Below, piece by piece: positions 45,303 through 53,989 of a stretch of 64,000 nt of DNA. The notes beneath the pieces were generated by a model. It worked only from the letters and a program-made list of their open reading frames with translations. It was not told where the DNA came from and ran no database searches. This DNA is from Adiantum capillus-veneris (lineage: Eukaryota; Streptophyta; Polypodiopsida; Polypodiales; Pteridaceae), in contig CM043946.1 of NCBI GenBank assembly GCA_014529385.2, positions 40,121,558 through 40,185,557 on the forward strand. Reading direction: 5' to 3'. How positions within the stretch are numbered: position 1 is the stretch's first letter; every line of letters begins with the position of its first letter. The translations under genes and the position numbers were made by a program.

Positions 45303-46871
45303 GTGGAAATTGAACGAGTCCAACAACTGAGGGGTTTGGTGGAAGAAACTCAACAAAGATTAGAACCTGAACCCAAACATATCCAGATGTCGGACACAGT
45401 GTTTCCCAAACAAGTTCAACCTCACAAGAACTACAGGCCGTTAGCTATACCCAGTATCATTCGGGAAGAGAGTGAGGGTAGGACATCTGAAAGTGGACAC
45501 ACACCTTTCCTACTAGAGAGAATGTTTGGTGAGGGAATGCCCGACCCCCTTGAGAAAGTGGAGATTCCATCTTCACCATTCTCTTATCAGGGTCCTACGT
45601 CCCACAAGATGCCATTAAATGTTGCCAAATTGATGGACTTCATTTCTTCAGAAGTTAGAACCACCATCATGTCCAAACTATATAAAGACCCCGAGCTAGT
45701 CTCAGCTCTTCGAGCCTTCCTCAATGGAGAATTACAGGCCGGATTACCACAGTTTTCAGATATGAACAAACCTGACTCGGTAATGAATGATGAGGAACAT
45801 TTAGCACCACCATCTGACCTAGCGGGACATGAATCTGTAATTGAAGTACCCGTTAACAAGTTGGGGCAATACTTTGAAGGTGATGAATCTAATGCTACTC
45901 TACCAATCACTACTAAAGGATTAACTGTAAAGGGGGTCCTTGACGGTGGTGCGGGAGTCAGCATGGTGACAAAGAGTTGTTGGGAGTCTATGGGGCGACC
46001 TCACCTTGAAGCCACAAGCGTAGTGGTAAAAATGGCTAATGGATCTATTGTTACGCCTATTGGAATGCTAAAGGATCTCAGGATCAAGGTCTTGGGACAC
46101 AAGGTAAGGCAGACTTTCATTGTTATGGATTTTTCCAAGCATCCTATGTCATTTGAGATGATCTTAGGGCGTCCATTCATGAGGGAAGCAAAAATGGTGC
46201 ATGACTGGTCCAAAAACCACGTCTACTTACAGTTCCAAGACTCTGTCATTCGAGTTGATCTTTTAAGTGGTCGAACGCATCCTCTAGGAAATAAATTCAT
46301 CATTGATAATCGATCAGACACAACAATTCACTCAGCTCCATTACAGTATTGTTACACGTGTAACGAAGACACGGATATTGGGGAGAACTCTCCTTATATG
46401 GATATCCTACCCGGAATGGCTGAGTCAGACAATGTCGATTGGGTACACCTAGCGGCAACTATAGATACATGGGGAGCTAGAGGAACAACCTGGGTAACAC
46501 CAGATGGGGAAGAGATACCACACATTGCACCAGTAAACATGTTAGGTGTAGCGCATGTAACATCCGATGATAAGAAAGAGGCACACCTACCTGAGAGTGA
46601 AACCGATGATTCCTCAAAGGCTTCAGGCCAATACACATCAGAAACGGAATCTCAGGGAGAAATGGATTCAGAACCTGAGGAAACATCGAGTGAACCAAGT
46701 ATAGAAACTGAACACTCAAGGCCTAGTACGACCATCTATGGTAATTTATATGAGAGTGAAGAAGATACAAGCGAAGACCTATCAGCGAGTCGAGTTCAAA
46801 CATTTACCAAAATCAAAACCTTAACAAGAAACAAAGGTCATATAAGAGACGACGATATCGAGCAAATGTGA
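45303..46871 (+). CDS. Element C pol, first protease and linker
   Basis: An open 522-codon segment with no conserved ATG, so it is probably part of a gag-pol reading frame. The retropepsin-like domain spans about residues 195-330: VKGVLDGGAGVSMV (Asp at about residue 214), a flap-like MANGSIVTPIG, FIVMDF, and MILGRPFM. DGG replaces the usual DTG/DSG, as in element F. A conserved block follows (HSAPLQYCYTC, DWVHLAATIDTWGARGTTW), then an acidic, serine-rich linker. A 1-nt frame change near 46840 separates it from the RT frame, which overlaps by a few bases. Confidence 0.88.
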   Translation: MEIERVQQLRGLVEETQQRLEPEPKHIQMSDTVFPKQVQPHKNYRPLAIPSIIREESEGRTSESGHTPFLLERMFGEGMPDPLEKVEIPSSPFSYQGPTSHKMPLNVAKLMDFISSEVRTTIMSKLYKDPELVSALRAFLNGELQAGLPQFSDMNKPDSVMNDEEHLAPPSDLAGHESVIEVPVNKLGQYFEGDESNATLPITTKGLTVKGVLDGGAGVSMVTKSCWESMGRPHLEATSVVVKMANGSIVTPIGMLKDLRIKVLGHKVRQTFIVMDFSKHPMSFEMILGRPFMREAKMVHDWSKNHVYLQFQDSVIRVDLLSGRTHPLGNKFIIDNRSDTTIHSAPLQYCYTCNEDTDIGENSPYMDILPGMAESDNVDWVHLAATIDTWGARGTTWVTPDGEEIPHIAPVNMLGVAHVTSDDKKEAHLPESETDDSSKASGQYTSETESQGEMDSEPEETSSEPSIETEHSRPSTTIYGNLYESEEDTSEDLSASRVQTFTKIKTLTRNKGHIRDDDIEQM

Positions 46872-48808
46872 GAGCTAGGATAAACAAGGAAAGATCTACT
46901 GCAGAATGGCTTAGCTATCTAGGGGCATGTGATGCTCATCGAAAGCTAGTAGACAATTGGGGTGAACATCTCCAGAGTGTCATGTGGTGCAGCCCGCGAC
47001 CCATTGACCTCGCTCAATTGGAGGTTACAGAGCCGAAATTGAGTCGAACTATAAGAAGACGTCAAAACCGAGAGTTAGCACAACAACAAAAGGAGGCAGA
47101 ACTAAAAGAAAGGTCTCCGTCAGGACAAGAGCCTGCTGACTTACATACGGCTCCTGAACATTTTAAATCTTATACCACGGGGGAGCGAAAGGTTGTGTAT
47201 GCCAAAGCCCAACGAATACCTACCAATGGAAGCAGTGGAGTCTATGATGGTCCAGCGGTAGTTAAAGAGATAGAATTAGCAGAACCAGGTGAGGAGTCTA
47301 AACCAGTCTTTATTGCTCAAGACCTTACCGAAACTGAAGAGGCTGTACTTAAGGAGCTCCTCAAGGAATACAAGGATATCTTTGCTTGGACATATCATGA
47401 CATGAAGGGCGTTCCACCTTCTGTGGTGCAACATACAATTCCCATGATCAACACTGCTAAACCCGTCCAGCAACGACCCTATCCAATGAATCCTAAGTAC
47501 GCCAAAATTGTACAAGAGGAGATTGAAAAACTTATCCAATGTGGATTCATATACCCTATTGAGCACTCAGAATGGGTTTCTCCAATAGTCATTGTGCCAA
47601 AAAAGAATGGGAAACTAAGAGTGTGCGTGGACCTCAAGAAAGTTAATGCAGCCACTAGGAGAGATCATTATCCCTTGCCATATTCAGAACATGTGCTTGA
47701 AAGAGTTGCGGGCAAGGAAGCTTATAGCTTTTTAGATGGGTACTCTGGTTACAATCAAATCACAATTGCATTAGAGGACCAAGCTAAAACTGCTTTTATC
47801 ACAGAGTTTGGAGTGTTTGCATTTCGTGTTATGGCTTTTGGCTTAACAAATGCCCCTGCTACATTCCAACGATTAATAAACACTGCGTTTAAAGAATTTC
47901 TAAGGGAGTTTTGTGAAGCTTTCCTAGACGACCTTTGTGTTTATTCTTCTTGGGAGAAGCATTTGTTATATCTACGAAAAATATTTGAAAGGTGCAGATT
48001 TTATCGCATCTCATTGAACCCTTTCAAATGCCAATTTTGGGTTAAGCATGGAGTCATTCTAGGGCATATAGTGTCCAAGAACGGGATATCCACAGATGAG
48101 AGTAAGATTAAAGCCATTGCCGATTTGCCACCACCTACGAACTATAAAGGAGTTCAAAGATTTATGGGCCATGTTGGTTATTATCGAAGGTTTATTTTAA
48201 ACTTTGCCGAGATAGCGCGTCCATTGTACAAGCTTCTTATCGAGTTTCACTGGACGGAAGAATGTCATCAATCTTATGAGTTATTAAAGAAGGCCCTAAC
48301 AAGTGCTCCAATCCTGCGAACACCTGATTGGAATGTACCTTTTCATGTGCATATTGATGCATCAAATTTTGCTATTGGGTGTGTTCTAACTCAACCAGGA
48401 GAACATAAATTGGACTACCCTATTAGCTTTGCAAGTCGCCAATTAAATGATGCCGAGATGAACTACACTACTACAGAGCGCGAAGGTCTAGCTATGATTT
48501 ACGCAGTAAAGAAATTTCGCTATTACCTTCTTGCTACCAAGTTTGTGTTTTATGTTGATCATCAAGCATTGCTATATTTGGTAAACAAGCCGTGTTCCAC
48601 AGGTCGAATTACACGATGGTTGTTAATTCTTCTTGAGTTTGACTTCACCGTTGTTGTGAGGCCTGGGAGAAAACATGTCATGGCGGATCATTTATCTCGT
48701 ATCCCTAATGGCGAAGCTCCTACGGGGTTGATGATGAATTGCCTGATACTCCTTTGTTCATTGTTGAGACAATGCCTGAATGGAGTGAAAAGATTGTTAA
48801 CTTCTTAG
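46868..48808 (+). CDS. Element C reverse transcriptase and RNase H
   Basis: An open 646-codon frame entered from upstream (first codon GTG). It copies element RNA into DNA and removes the RNA. Linker with CDAHRKLVDNWGEHLQSVMW; RT approach IAQDLTETEEAVLKELL; fingers YPIEHSEWVSPIVIVPKKNG; palm FLDGYSGYNQI, MAFGLTNAPATFQ and the catalytic FLDDLCVYSS (Asp at about residue 354, codon 47927); RNase H with HVHIDASNFAIG, TTTEREGLAMIYAVKKF, FYVDHQALLYL and VMADHLSRIP. No second, archaeal-type RNase H is evident between here and integrase, unlike Ogre-type Tat elements. The frame ends in missense after a 1-nt loss near 48735. Confidence 0.92.
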   Translation: MRARINKERSTAEWLSYLGACDAHRKLVDNWGEHLQSVMWCSPRPIDLAQLEVTEPKLSRTIRRRQNRELAQQQKEAELKERSPSGQEPADLHTAPEHFKSYTTGERKVVYAKAQRIPTNGSSGVYDGPAVVKEIELAEPGEESKPVFIAQDLTETEEAVLKELLKEYKDIFAWTYHDMKGVPPSVVQHTIPMINTAKPVQQRPYPMNPKYAKIVQEEIEKLIQCGFIYPIEHSEWVSPIVIVPKKNGKLRVCVDLKKVNAATRRDHYPLPYSEHVLERVAGKEAYSFLDGYSGYNQITIALEDQAKTAFITEFGVFAFRVMAFGLTNAPATFQRLINTAFKEFLREFCEAFLDDLCVYSSWEKHLLYLRKIFERCRFYRISLNPFKCQFWVKHGVILGHIVSKNGISTDESKIKAIADLPPPTNYKGVQRFMGHVGYYRRFILNFAEIARPLYKLLIEFHWTEECHQSYELLKKALTSAPILRTPDWNVPFHVHIDASNFAIGCVLTQPGEHKLDYPISFASRQLNDAEMNYTTTEREGLAMIYAVKKFRYYLLATKFVFYVDHQALLYLVNKPCSTGRITRWLLILLEFDFTVVVRPGRKHVMADHLSRIPNGEAPTGLMMNCLILLCSLLRQCLNGVKRLLTS

Positions 48809-48975
48809 TTAATGGTTTTCCACCCAAAGCTGCGAAAAGATATAGCTCGAAAATTAATCAAGGAATGCGAACCCTATTGCTTACTGGCTGGAACTCTCTA
48901 TAAGAGAGGAAAAGATGATGTTCTTAGACGTGTGCCCGCGAGGATGAGTATTTATATATTCTACAAGAGGCACAC

Positions 48976-50055
48976 ATGGGCGTAGCTGGTGGTCACTTTT
49001 CAGGAAAGTTGACTGCCCGAAAGATCTTACAGTCAGGCTATTGGTGGCCCACTCTGTTTAAGGATGCATCACTTTTTGCAAAGGGATGTGATGAATGCCA
49101 ACGCTTCAAGAAGCCAGAAAGAAGTGATAGGATGCCTCTACATCCCATCAAGGTAACCAAACCATTTGAAAAGTGGGGCTTAGACTTTGTCGGACCGATT
49201 AGTCCGGCTGCACGTAACACGCAATCACGATATATCATTGTGGCTACCGACTATGTAACCAAATGGGTTGAAGCAAAAGCAACACGAAAGGCGGATGCAA
49301 AAACAACAGCTAAGTTCCTCTTTGAGAACATTATCACACGTTTTGGATGCCCCTTTGAACTTGTGAGTGACAATGGAACTCATTTTATAAATGAAGTAAT
49401 AAAAGAACTCACATCAAACTTCATGATATCTCACCACAAGTCTACACCCTATTATCCCCAAGCAAATGGCCAAGCTGAGAGGACCAACAAAACTCTCATC
49501 TCCATTTTGACAAAGACAGTTGAGGCTAATCGCACTGATTGGGACCTAAAGCTTACATCAGCTTTATGGGCTTATCGTACTGCGTATAAAGTTGCTATTA
49601 ATTGCACACCGTTTAAGATGGTGTATGGTCAAGAAGCAGTTATGCCATGGGAGTTTGTCACTCCTAGTCATCGAGTAGCTTCTCAAGAAGGTTGGGATGG
49701 TAACCCCTTAGTTGAGCGATTATATATCCTGGAAAGGCTAGATGAAGAGAGGCAATTAGCTGTGCGAAATGCTCTAGTGGAGAAGGATAGGAGAAAGAAG
49801 TGGTTCGATAGCCATTTAAAGGATAAAGACATCAAGGTTGGTGATAAAGTTCTTATGTACGGGGTACGTAATGAAAAGAAGAAATTGAAATACGCTGGTA
49901 AGGGACCATATCGAGTGTGTGAAATTACTCCGCAAGGTACCATTCGTGTGGAGACTCTAGATGGAGTTGAAACGATTGGATTCCTTAATGGGAGTAAATT
50001 CAAAAGATATTATGATCCTCTAAGCCAGGAAGAGTTGCAAGCCATCCATCAATAG
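48976..50055 (+). CDS. Element C integrase
   Basis: An open frame of 359 codons. The true N-terminus lies upstream (YIxQEAHMGVAGGH) but is separated by frame breaks near 48930. Zinc-binding part: H-x-H of HMGVAGGH and CDECQRF. Core with the DDE triad intact: GLDFVGP, SDNGTHF and NGQAERTNK. Then the GPY module (KGPYRVCEITPQG). It ends KRYYDPLSQEELQAIHQ at a TAG (50053-50055). No chromodomain, in line with Tat/Athila lineages. Element B has a TAG one codon earlier in the same context. Confidence 0.92.
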   Translation: MGVAGGHFSGKLTARKILQSGYWWPTLFKDASLFAKGCDECQRFKKPERSDRMPLHPIKVTKPFEKWGLDFVGPISPAARNTQSRYIIVATDYVTKWVEAKATRKADAKTTAKFLFENIITRFGCPFELVSDNGTHFINEVIKELTSNFMISHHKSTPYYPQANGQAERTNKTLISILTKTVEANRTDWDLKLTSALWAYRTAYKVAINCTPFKMVYGQEAVMPWEFVTPSHRVASQEGWDGNPLVERLYILERLDEERQLAVRNALVEKDRRKKWFDSHLKDKDIKVGDKVLMYGVRNEKKKLKYAGKGPYRVCEITPQGTIRVETLDGVETIGFLNGSKFKRYYDPLSQEELQAIHQ

Positions 50056-51333
50056 AAGGCTGCCAAGGAACAAGCAGATCTTAAAAAAATCCAAGCAAGA
50101 GTTGAGGCTCGAGAACGACAACAATGTCTTAGACGCCAACGAGAGGCTAATCTGGGAATCACGCAAGCATTTTTCGAGGACACAGATGACGACTCATTAG
50201 AATCTGAGCTATCCCTACGATACCCAATTGAGCTAAATAGCCCCTATGGGAAAGTACTATACAATGCCTTATTAGATACAGGAGCTAAACACAATTTGTT
50301 ATCCTATGGAGTTTGGTGTCAATTAGGGAAACCGACCCTATCCCCGAGTACGATGCAAGTCAAGGGCATTAATAAAAAGAAAACTGCTATTCTTGGAGTC
50401 CTTTAGACCCCTATTGTCTATGACAATGGAAGCATAGTGCAGAGGTTTCTAGTCATACCCGCGGGAGCTATGGAAGGCAACGTAAACCTGGGACGCACGT
50501 GGATGTTGGCAACCAAATGCACTATTGATTGGGATACTGGTAGTGTCACGATGCGACCACCGACTCTTACCCCTATCATTCAAGCAAAGTCACCTACGTT
50601 GCAAACTCTAGCAAAGTTGAAGGATAGCCCACATTCACAAGCCAAGGTGGTTAACTCGTCTTTGCCGGCTACCCATGAACCTAGCACTTCAACACTTGTA
50701 GTTGCAGCAAGCAGTAATATTGCAAGTACTCAACCTGCACGACCTAAGAGTACATATCAATGGGTCCCCAAGGCCTTACTTCCAACTACCTCAACCCTCC
50801 CATCCATTCCAAGAAAAAATTTCCCCGGAAAACCAAGAGCGCGCCCTAGGAGAGTCAAGACCAAATCACGATGGATTCCAAAACAACTATTAGAAGCCCA
50901 AGGCTACTATGATGGAAATGAGCAAATTTGGGTACCTAAATGTAAAATGTGTCCTTCCCTATCGACAACAAACCCATATGAGTCAAACAGTGTAACGCTA
51001 AAGCCAATGGCAGACCGTGGGAAGGGAAAGATCACAGAATGCTACACACCTAGTCGAGAGCTAGTTTGGGCTCCAAGGAAAAACCAATTTATTCCACCTA
51101 GCTCAGGAAGGGGGGAGTTCCATGAAGCTTCTAGCTCCTCATGTAATACATCCATAGAGGTAAAAGCTTCTACACAGCCTCCACCTACAATAGTGGACCT
51201 CCATCAAGCTACAAAGGAATCCACACCTTCCAGTGTTCAAGAATCACTTGATGAACCACTTCAAGTTCGATCGTGGGAGAGTACCTTACCACCCTTGCAA
51301 CTCGACGAGGCACCTAAGGTAATAGAAAACTAA
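50056..51333 (+). pseudogene. Element C post-integrase second retropepsin-like domain and W-x-P-K segment
   Basis: Continuing in the integrase frame past the TAG: a basic helical linker (LKKIQARVEARERQQCLRRQ), an acidic patch, then LNSPYGKVLYNALLDTGAKH with NLLSYGVW (Asp codon 50275-50277), VKGINKKKTAILG, a TAG near 50404 where A has tryptophan, then IPAGAMEGNVNLGRTWM and KCTIDWDTGSVTM. The DTG loop, the flap-like stretch and the LGRxWM element match retropepsin layout. Next a Ser/Pro-rich region with four tryptophan motifs: YQWVPK (50757), RWIPK (50869), IWVPK (50927), LVWAPRK (51061). The last frame ends with TAA at 51331-51333, overlapping the next ATG. A protease-like domain after integrase is not the standard gypsy order. 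Confidence 0.75.
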
Positions 51334-51569
51334 TGGCAAAAATCTTCACCTATAACAACTTGGAACAACTGGTTTCAAAGGGTGATGACATCATTTCAAA
51401 TGGTATGATCTACCCAAGGAAGGGGGGAGTGTTTGTGGACATCCATTATTCACTTGCTTCCCTCTCAACCTTTCTCCCTGACCTCTTAATCTCCAATCTT
51501 AGGGAATGTATATATAAAGCCTTATACTCACAAAAACAAGATAAAAAATTAAAAGAGCAAGAGCCATAA
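51333..51569 (+). CDS. Element C ORF2, 78 aa, unknown
   Basis: The ATG overlaps the upstream stop as TAATG, a configuration that can allow reinitiation. The product begins MAKIFTYNNLEQLVSKGDD and ends lysine-rich (KQDKKLKEQEP). It is shared with A (start lost) and B (cut by C). No domain, signal peptide or membrane segment recognised. Conservation of the reading frame in A and C supports it being coding at some time. Confidence 0.55.
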   Translation: MAKIFTYNNLEQLVSKGDDIISNGMIYPRKGGVFVDIHYSLASLSTFLPDLLISNLRECIYKALYSQKQDKKLKEQEP

Positions 51570-51655
51570 CACAAAATCATAAAAACAAATTATGCACAAG
51601 AACACGACCCTTGTAATATTTGCACTCTAACCATCATCTATTTGCGTGTACAGAT

Positions 51656-52078
51656 ATGGCTAGTACGCTAGAGTCATCCACTCCTACCTTGGGTGAGAGG
51701 TACCCTCGTTACTTTTCACAAATATTTCACATGGTCTTTCCAGTGCTTGCATGTGAATGGGATTTGATAGGTACGCTAGCATGTGAGAGGAATTTTGAGG
51801 AGTTAGAATGGCTGATACGTCTCTTGACCACGTCTGATCCATACTTAGTAGATAGCGTTTCTCCCATTGCACAAGTCTACCCTTTTGACCAAGATGACTA
51901 TAGGCGTCTAGTGACCTTCTTAGTAAACATGGGTACCTATGATGAAGAAGAAAATTTACAGGACTACACGGATGGCACATATGGTCTCATGGATGATGAC
52001 TTTGTTTATCTCGATGACGAGGATAGGGGTTTAGCCTTAGGGTTTCCCCCCAACCTCTACAATATCCTATTCCCTTGA
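51656..52078 (+). CDS. Element C ORF3, 140 aa, conserved 3' protein of unknown function
   Basis: Intact. I start at ATG 51656 because B and A share MAS/MAR at that point; an in-frame upstream ATG at 51620 is not conserved in B. Just before it is TTTGCGTGTACAGAT, a pyrimidine/GU-rich tract with AG that looks like a splice acceptor, suggesting expression from a spliced subgenomic RNA. Features: ERYPRYFSQIFHMVFPVL, CERNFEELEWLIRLL, acidic middle (GTYDEEENLQDYTD), and a very conserved end (DDDFVYLDDEDRGLALG, LYNILFP). Predicted acidic and soluble; no signal peptide or anchor. The B copy, allowing for a 26-bp duplication, has exactly the same length. Not recognised as any known family. Confidence 0.8.
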   Translation: MASTLESSTPTLGERYPRYFSQIFHMVFPVLACEWDLIGTLACERNFEELEWLIRLLTTSDPYLVDSVSPIAQVYPFDQDDYRRLVTFLVNMGTYDEEENLQDYTDGTYGLMDDDFVYLDDEDRGLALGFPPNLYNILFP

Positions 52079-52733
52079 CTCTCTAGGGGGAGTGCAAATA
52101 ATTAGGTTAGGGTTCCTTATGTTTTTTGTTGTGTTCAATAAGTGTTGGTACCTTTTCCCACTAATGTGCCTCCCGGAGGTATTCCTTTTGTTTCCTAGTG
52201 TGTACAGGAGCGTGTTGCTATTGATAGGATTTGGACCTTCATGGAATCTTTATCTCGACTCACTCTTCAAATCAAGCACGACCGTCGACACAAACAAGTG
52301 TTTCTTGTCCATTAGCATTGCCCCTTATCTTTTTTGCATCTATGATTGTCTTGGCTCTCGTGATTAAACAACTTAATTAACCAGAGAAAATTAAGAAGCT
52401 TACCCATGGTATTAATAGTCGATCTCTAGTGCCTTTCGACCGTTAAATTAGCGACCCCAGACTTGTTTAAATTTTTACCTTTACATCTGTTTATGCATTT
52501 GATTACATTGCAATTTAATTCTTATTGCTGACAAATTGTTTAAAATTCTGTTACCAATCAATTGTCTGCCTAAAATTGCATATGCTTTTTAATCGCTTAT
52601 GAAAATGCAATTACTGTGCAATGTTGTTTGATTTTGCAGTGACTAATGAAGGCTAAGGACATTCATCTCAAATGCTCTTCCACCTCGACCAACGAGCTTC
52701 AACTCAATAGCTTCCGAGGACGGAATCTACATC
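52079..52733 (+). other. Element C 3' non-coding tail
   Basis: About 655 bp between ORF3 and the polypurine tract. It matches A at both ends but lacks roughly 690 bp of A, including the block shared by A and B. Confidence 0.7.
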
Positions 52734-52746
52734 AGGAAGGGGGGCA
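52734..52746 (+). promoter_or_regulatory. Element C polypurine tract
   Basis: AGGAAGGGGGGCA immediately before the 3' LTR; it primes plus-strand DNA. B has the identical string at 55184-55196 and A a one-base variant at 10934-10946. Confidence 0.9.
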
Positions 52747-53049
52747 TGTTAACCCTCACGGCTCACGGACACCCTATCACCTACGAGACAGACGTTGTAA
52801 CCTACGGTGGACATTGTATTATTTATTTGGTAGAGTCAGGTACCGGGCTTGTCGGTCCAATAGGAAAAGGGTAAGAGTGATCGCCGATGAGAGGCGCACT
52901 CTAACTGGGACATTCAAGGGATTAGTTGGCTAAGCATGGGCGCCCAAGTGTGAATGGGGTGAGCTCATATAAAAGCCAACTAAACCTAAAATTCTCTCAT
53001 TTGTGCAATAGAAGAGTGCTCTTGCTCCATCTTCTTCTTCTTCACCTCC

Positions 53050-53092
<43 letters not shown>

Positions 53093-53359
53093 AGAGAGAG
53101 TGAGAGAGGGAGAGTGTGTGTGCGATCGAGCATTACGAAGGCACAACGTCGGCGAAGTGGTTGAGCGTGGCACGGCTGCAGCTTTTTTCTTCATCGTGGT
53201 GAGGAATCCACCACGAAGGCGAGCGTAGAGCGGTGAGTGACACACCCTTTGCTCTCTTGAGCTTGCTAGATTAGTCTTGTTGTGTGCTTGGAGCCATTTG
53301 TGGCTCGCACACGGTGTATCGGCAAGTCCGTTGCTTTGACAGTGTGCAAGGAGCGCACA
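52747..53359 (+). repeat. Element C 3' LTR
   Basis: 613 bp, same ends as the 5' LTR, with TATAAAA at 52978-52984. The GT repeat is longer than in the 5' LTR (about 53052-53087), and an 8-bp stretch present in the 5' copy near 40258 is missing here. Directly followed by TAGTT, the target duplication. Confidence 0.94.
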
Positions 53360-53540
53360 TAGTTCTAGCAAACAAACAAAAAAAGATAACAAATAATAAA
53401 AGAGCAGGAGCGACTAGCAACGAGAGAGCACCCTATTGGATCCTACACATAAGTCCAAATTCACCATGTCACATCAAGCAACACACAAAAACAACTCTTA
53501 TGTTTTAAAGACCTAACCAAATCTATCTATATTCTTAGAG

Positions 53541-53989
53541 ATGGCTAGTTCACCAGAGGCATGCGCTTCTAGTTTTTATGAAAGGTACCCTTTTTATTTT
53601 TCTGAAGTGTTTCACATCTTCTACTCTGTACTTTCTTGTGTATGGGATTTGGTAGAGAGACTTGTGTGTGAGAGAAATTTAGAGGAGTTAGAATGGATAA
53701 TACGTCTATGGAGTTTGAATGGCTAATACGTCTATGGATAACTAGTGATCCCTACCCAGTAGCGAATGTTTCTAAAGTGGCACATGCTTATTCAATTGCA
53801 CAAGATGAGTATCCACGCATAGCGAGGTTCTTGATTAACACGCGTGCGCAAGAGGATGATGAAGAAGAAATAATTGAGACCAAGGAAAACTATGGCCTCA
53901 TGGAAAATGATTTTGTTTATCTAGATGATGAGGATAGAGGCCTAGCCTTAGGAATGCCACCCGGTTTATATAATATCCTCTTTCCTTGA
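53541..53989 (+). pseudogene. Element B ORF3 (140-aa family) broken by a 26-bp duplication
   Basis: ATG 53541 follows TATATTCTTAGAG, again a splice-acceptor-like AG. The product matches ORF3 of C (ERYPFYFSEVFHIF, VCERNLEELEWIIRL, ENDFVYLDDEDRGLALG). Units 53685-53710 and 53711-53736 are an imperfect 26-bp tandem duplication that shifts the frame. The 449-bp region less 26 equals 423 bp, exactly the length of the C ORF. Confidence 0.8.

Larger units (their letters stand above)
40012..53359 (+). mobile_element. Element C: youngest full-length Tat/Athila-like retrotransposon in the nest
   Basis: 13.35 kb. LTRs at 40012-40610 and 52747-53359 with TG...CA ends. A perfect target duplication TAGTT at 40007-40011 and 53360-53364 lies inside element B. 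It has the complete family structure from PBS to polypurine tract. The two LTRs differ by roughly 25-30 substitutions by eye (about 4-5%), most of them C/T or G/A, plus microsatellite length. Coding regions are long but interrupted: a nonsense codon and frameshifts in gag, and frameshifts near 46840, 48735, 48830 and 48930 in pol. Now non-autonomous. Confidence 0.95.

Noticed and set aside
51656-52078. ORF3 as an envelope gene
   Set aside because: It occupies the env position, but at 140 aa it has no signal peptide, fusion peptide or membrane anchor.
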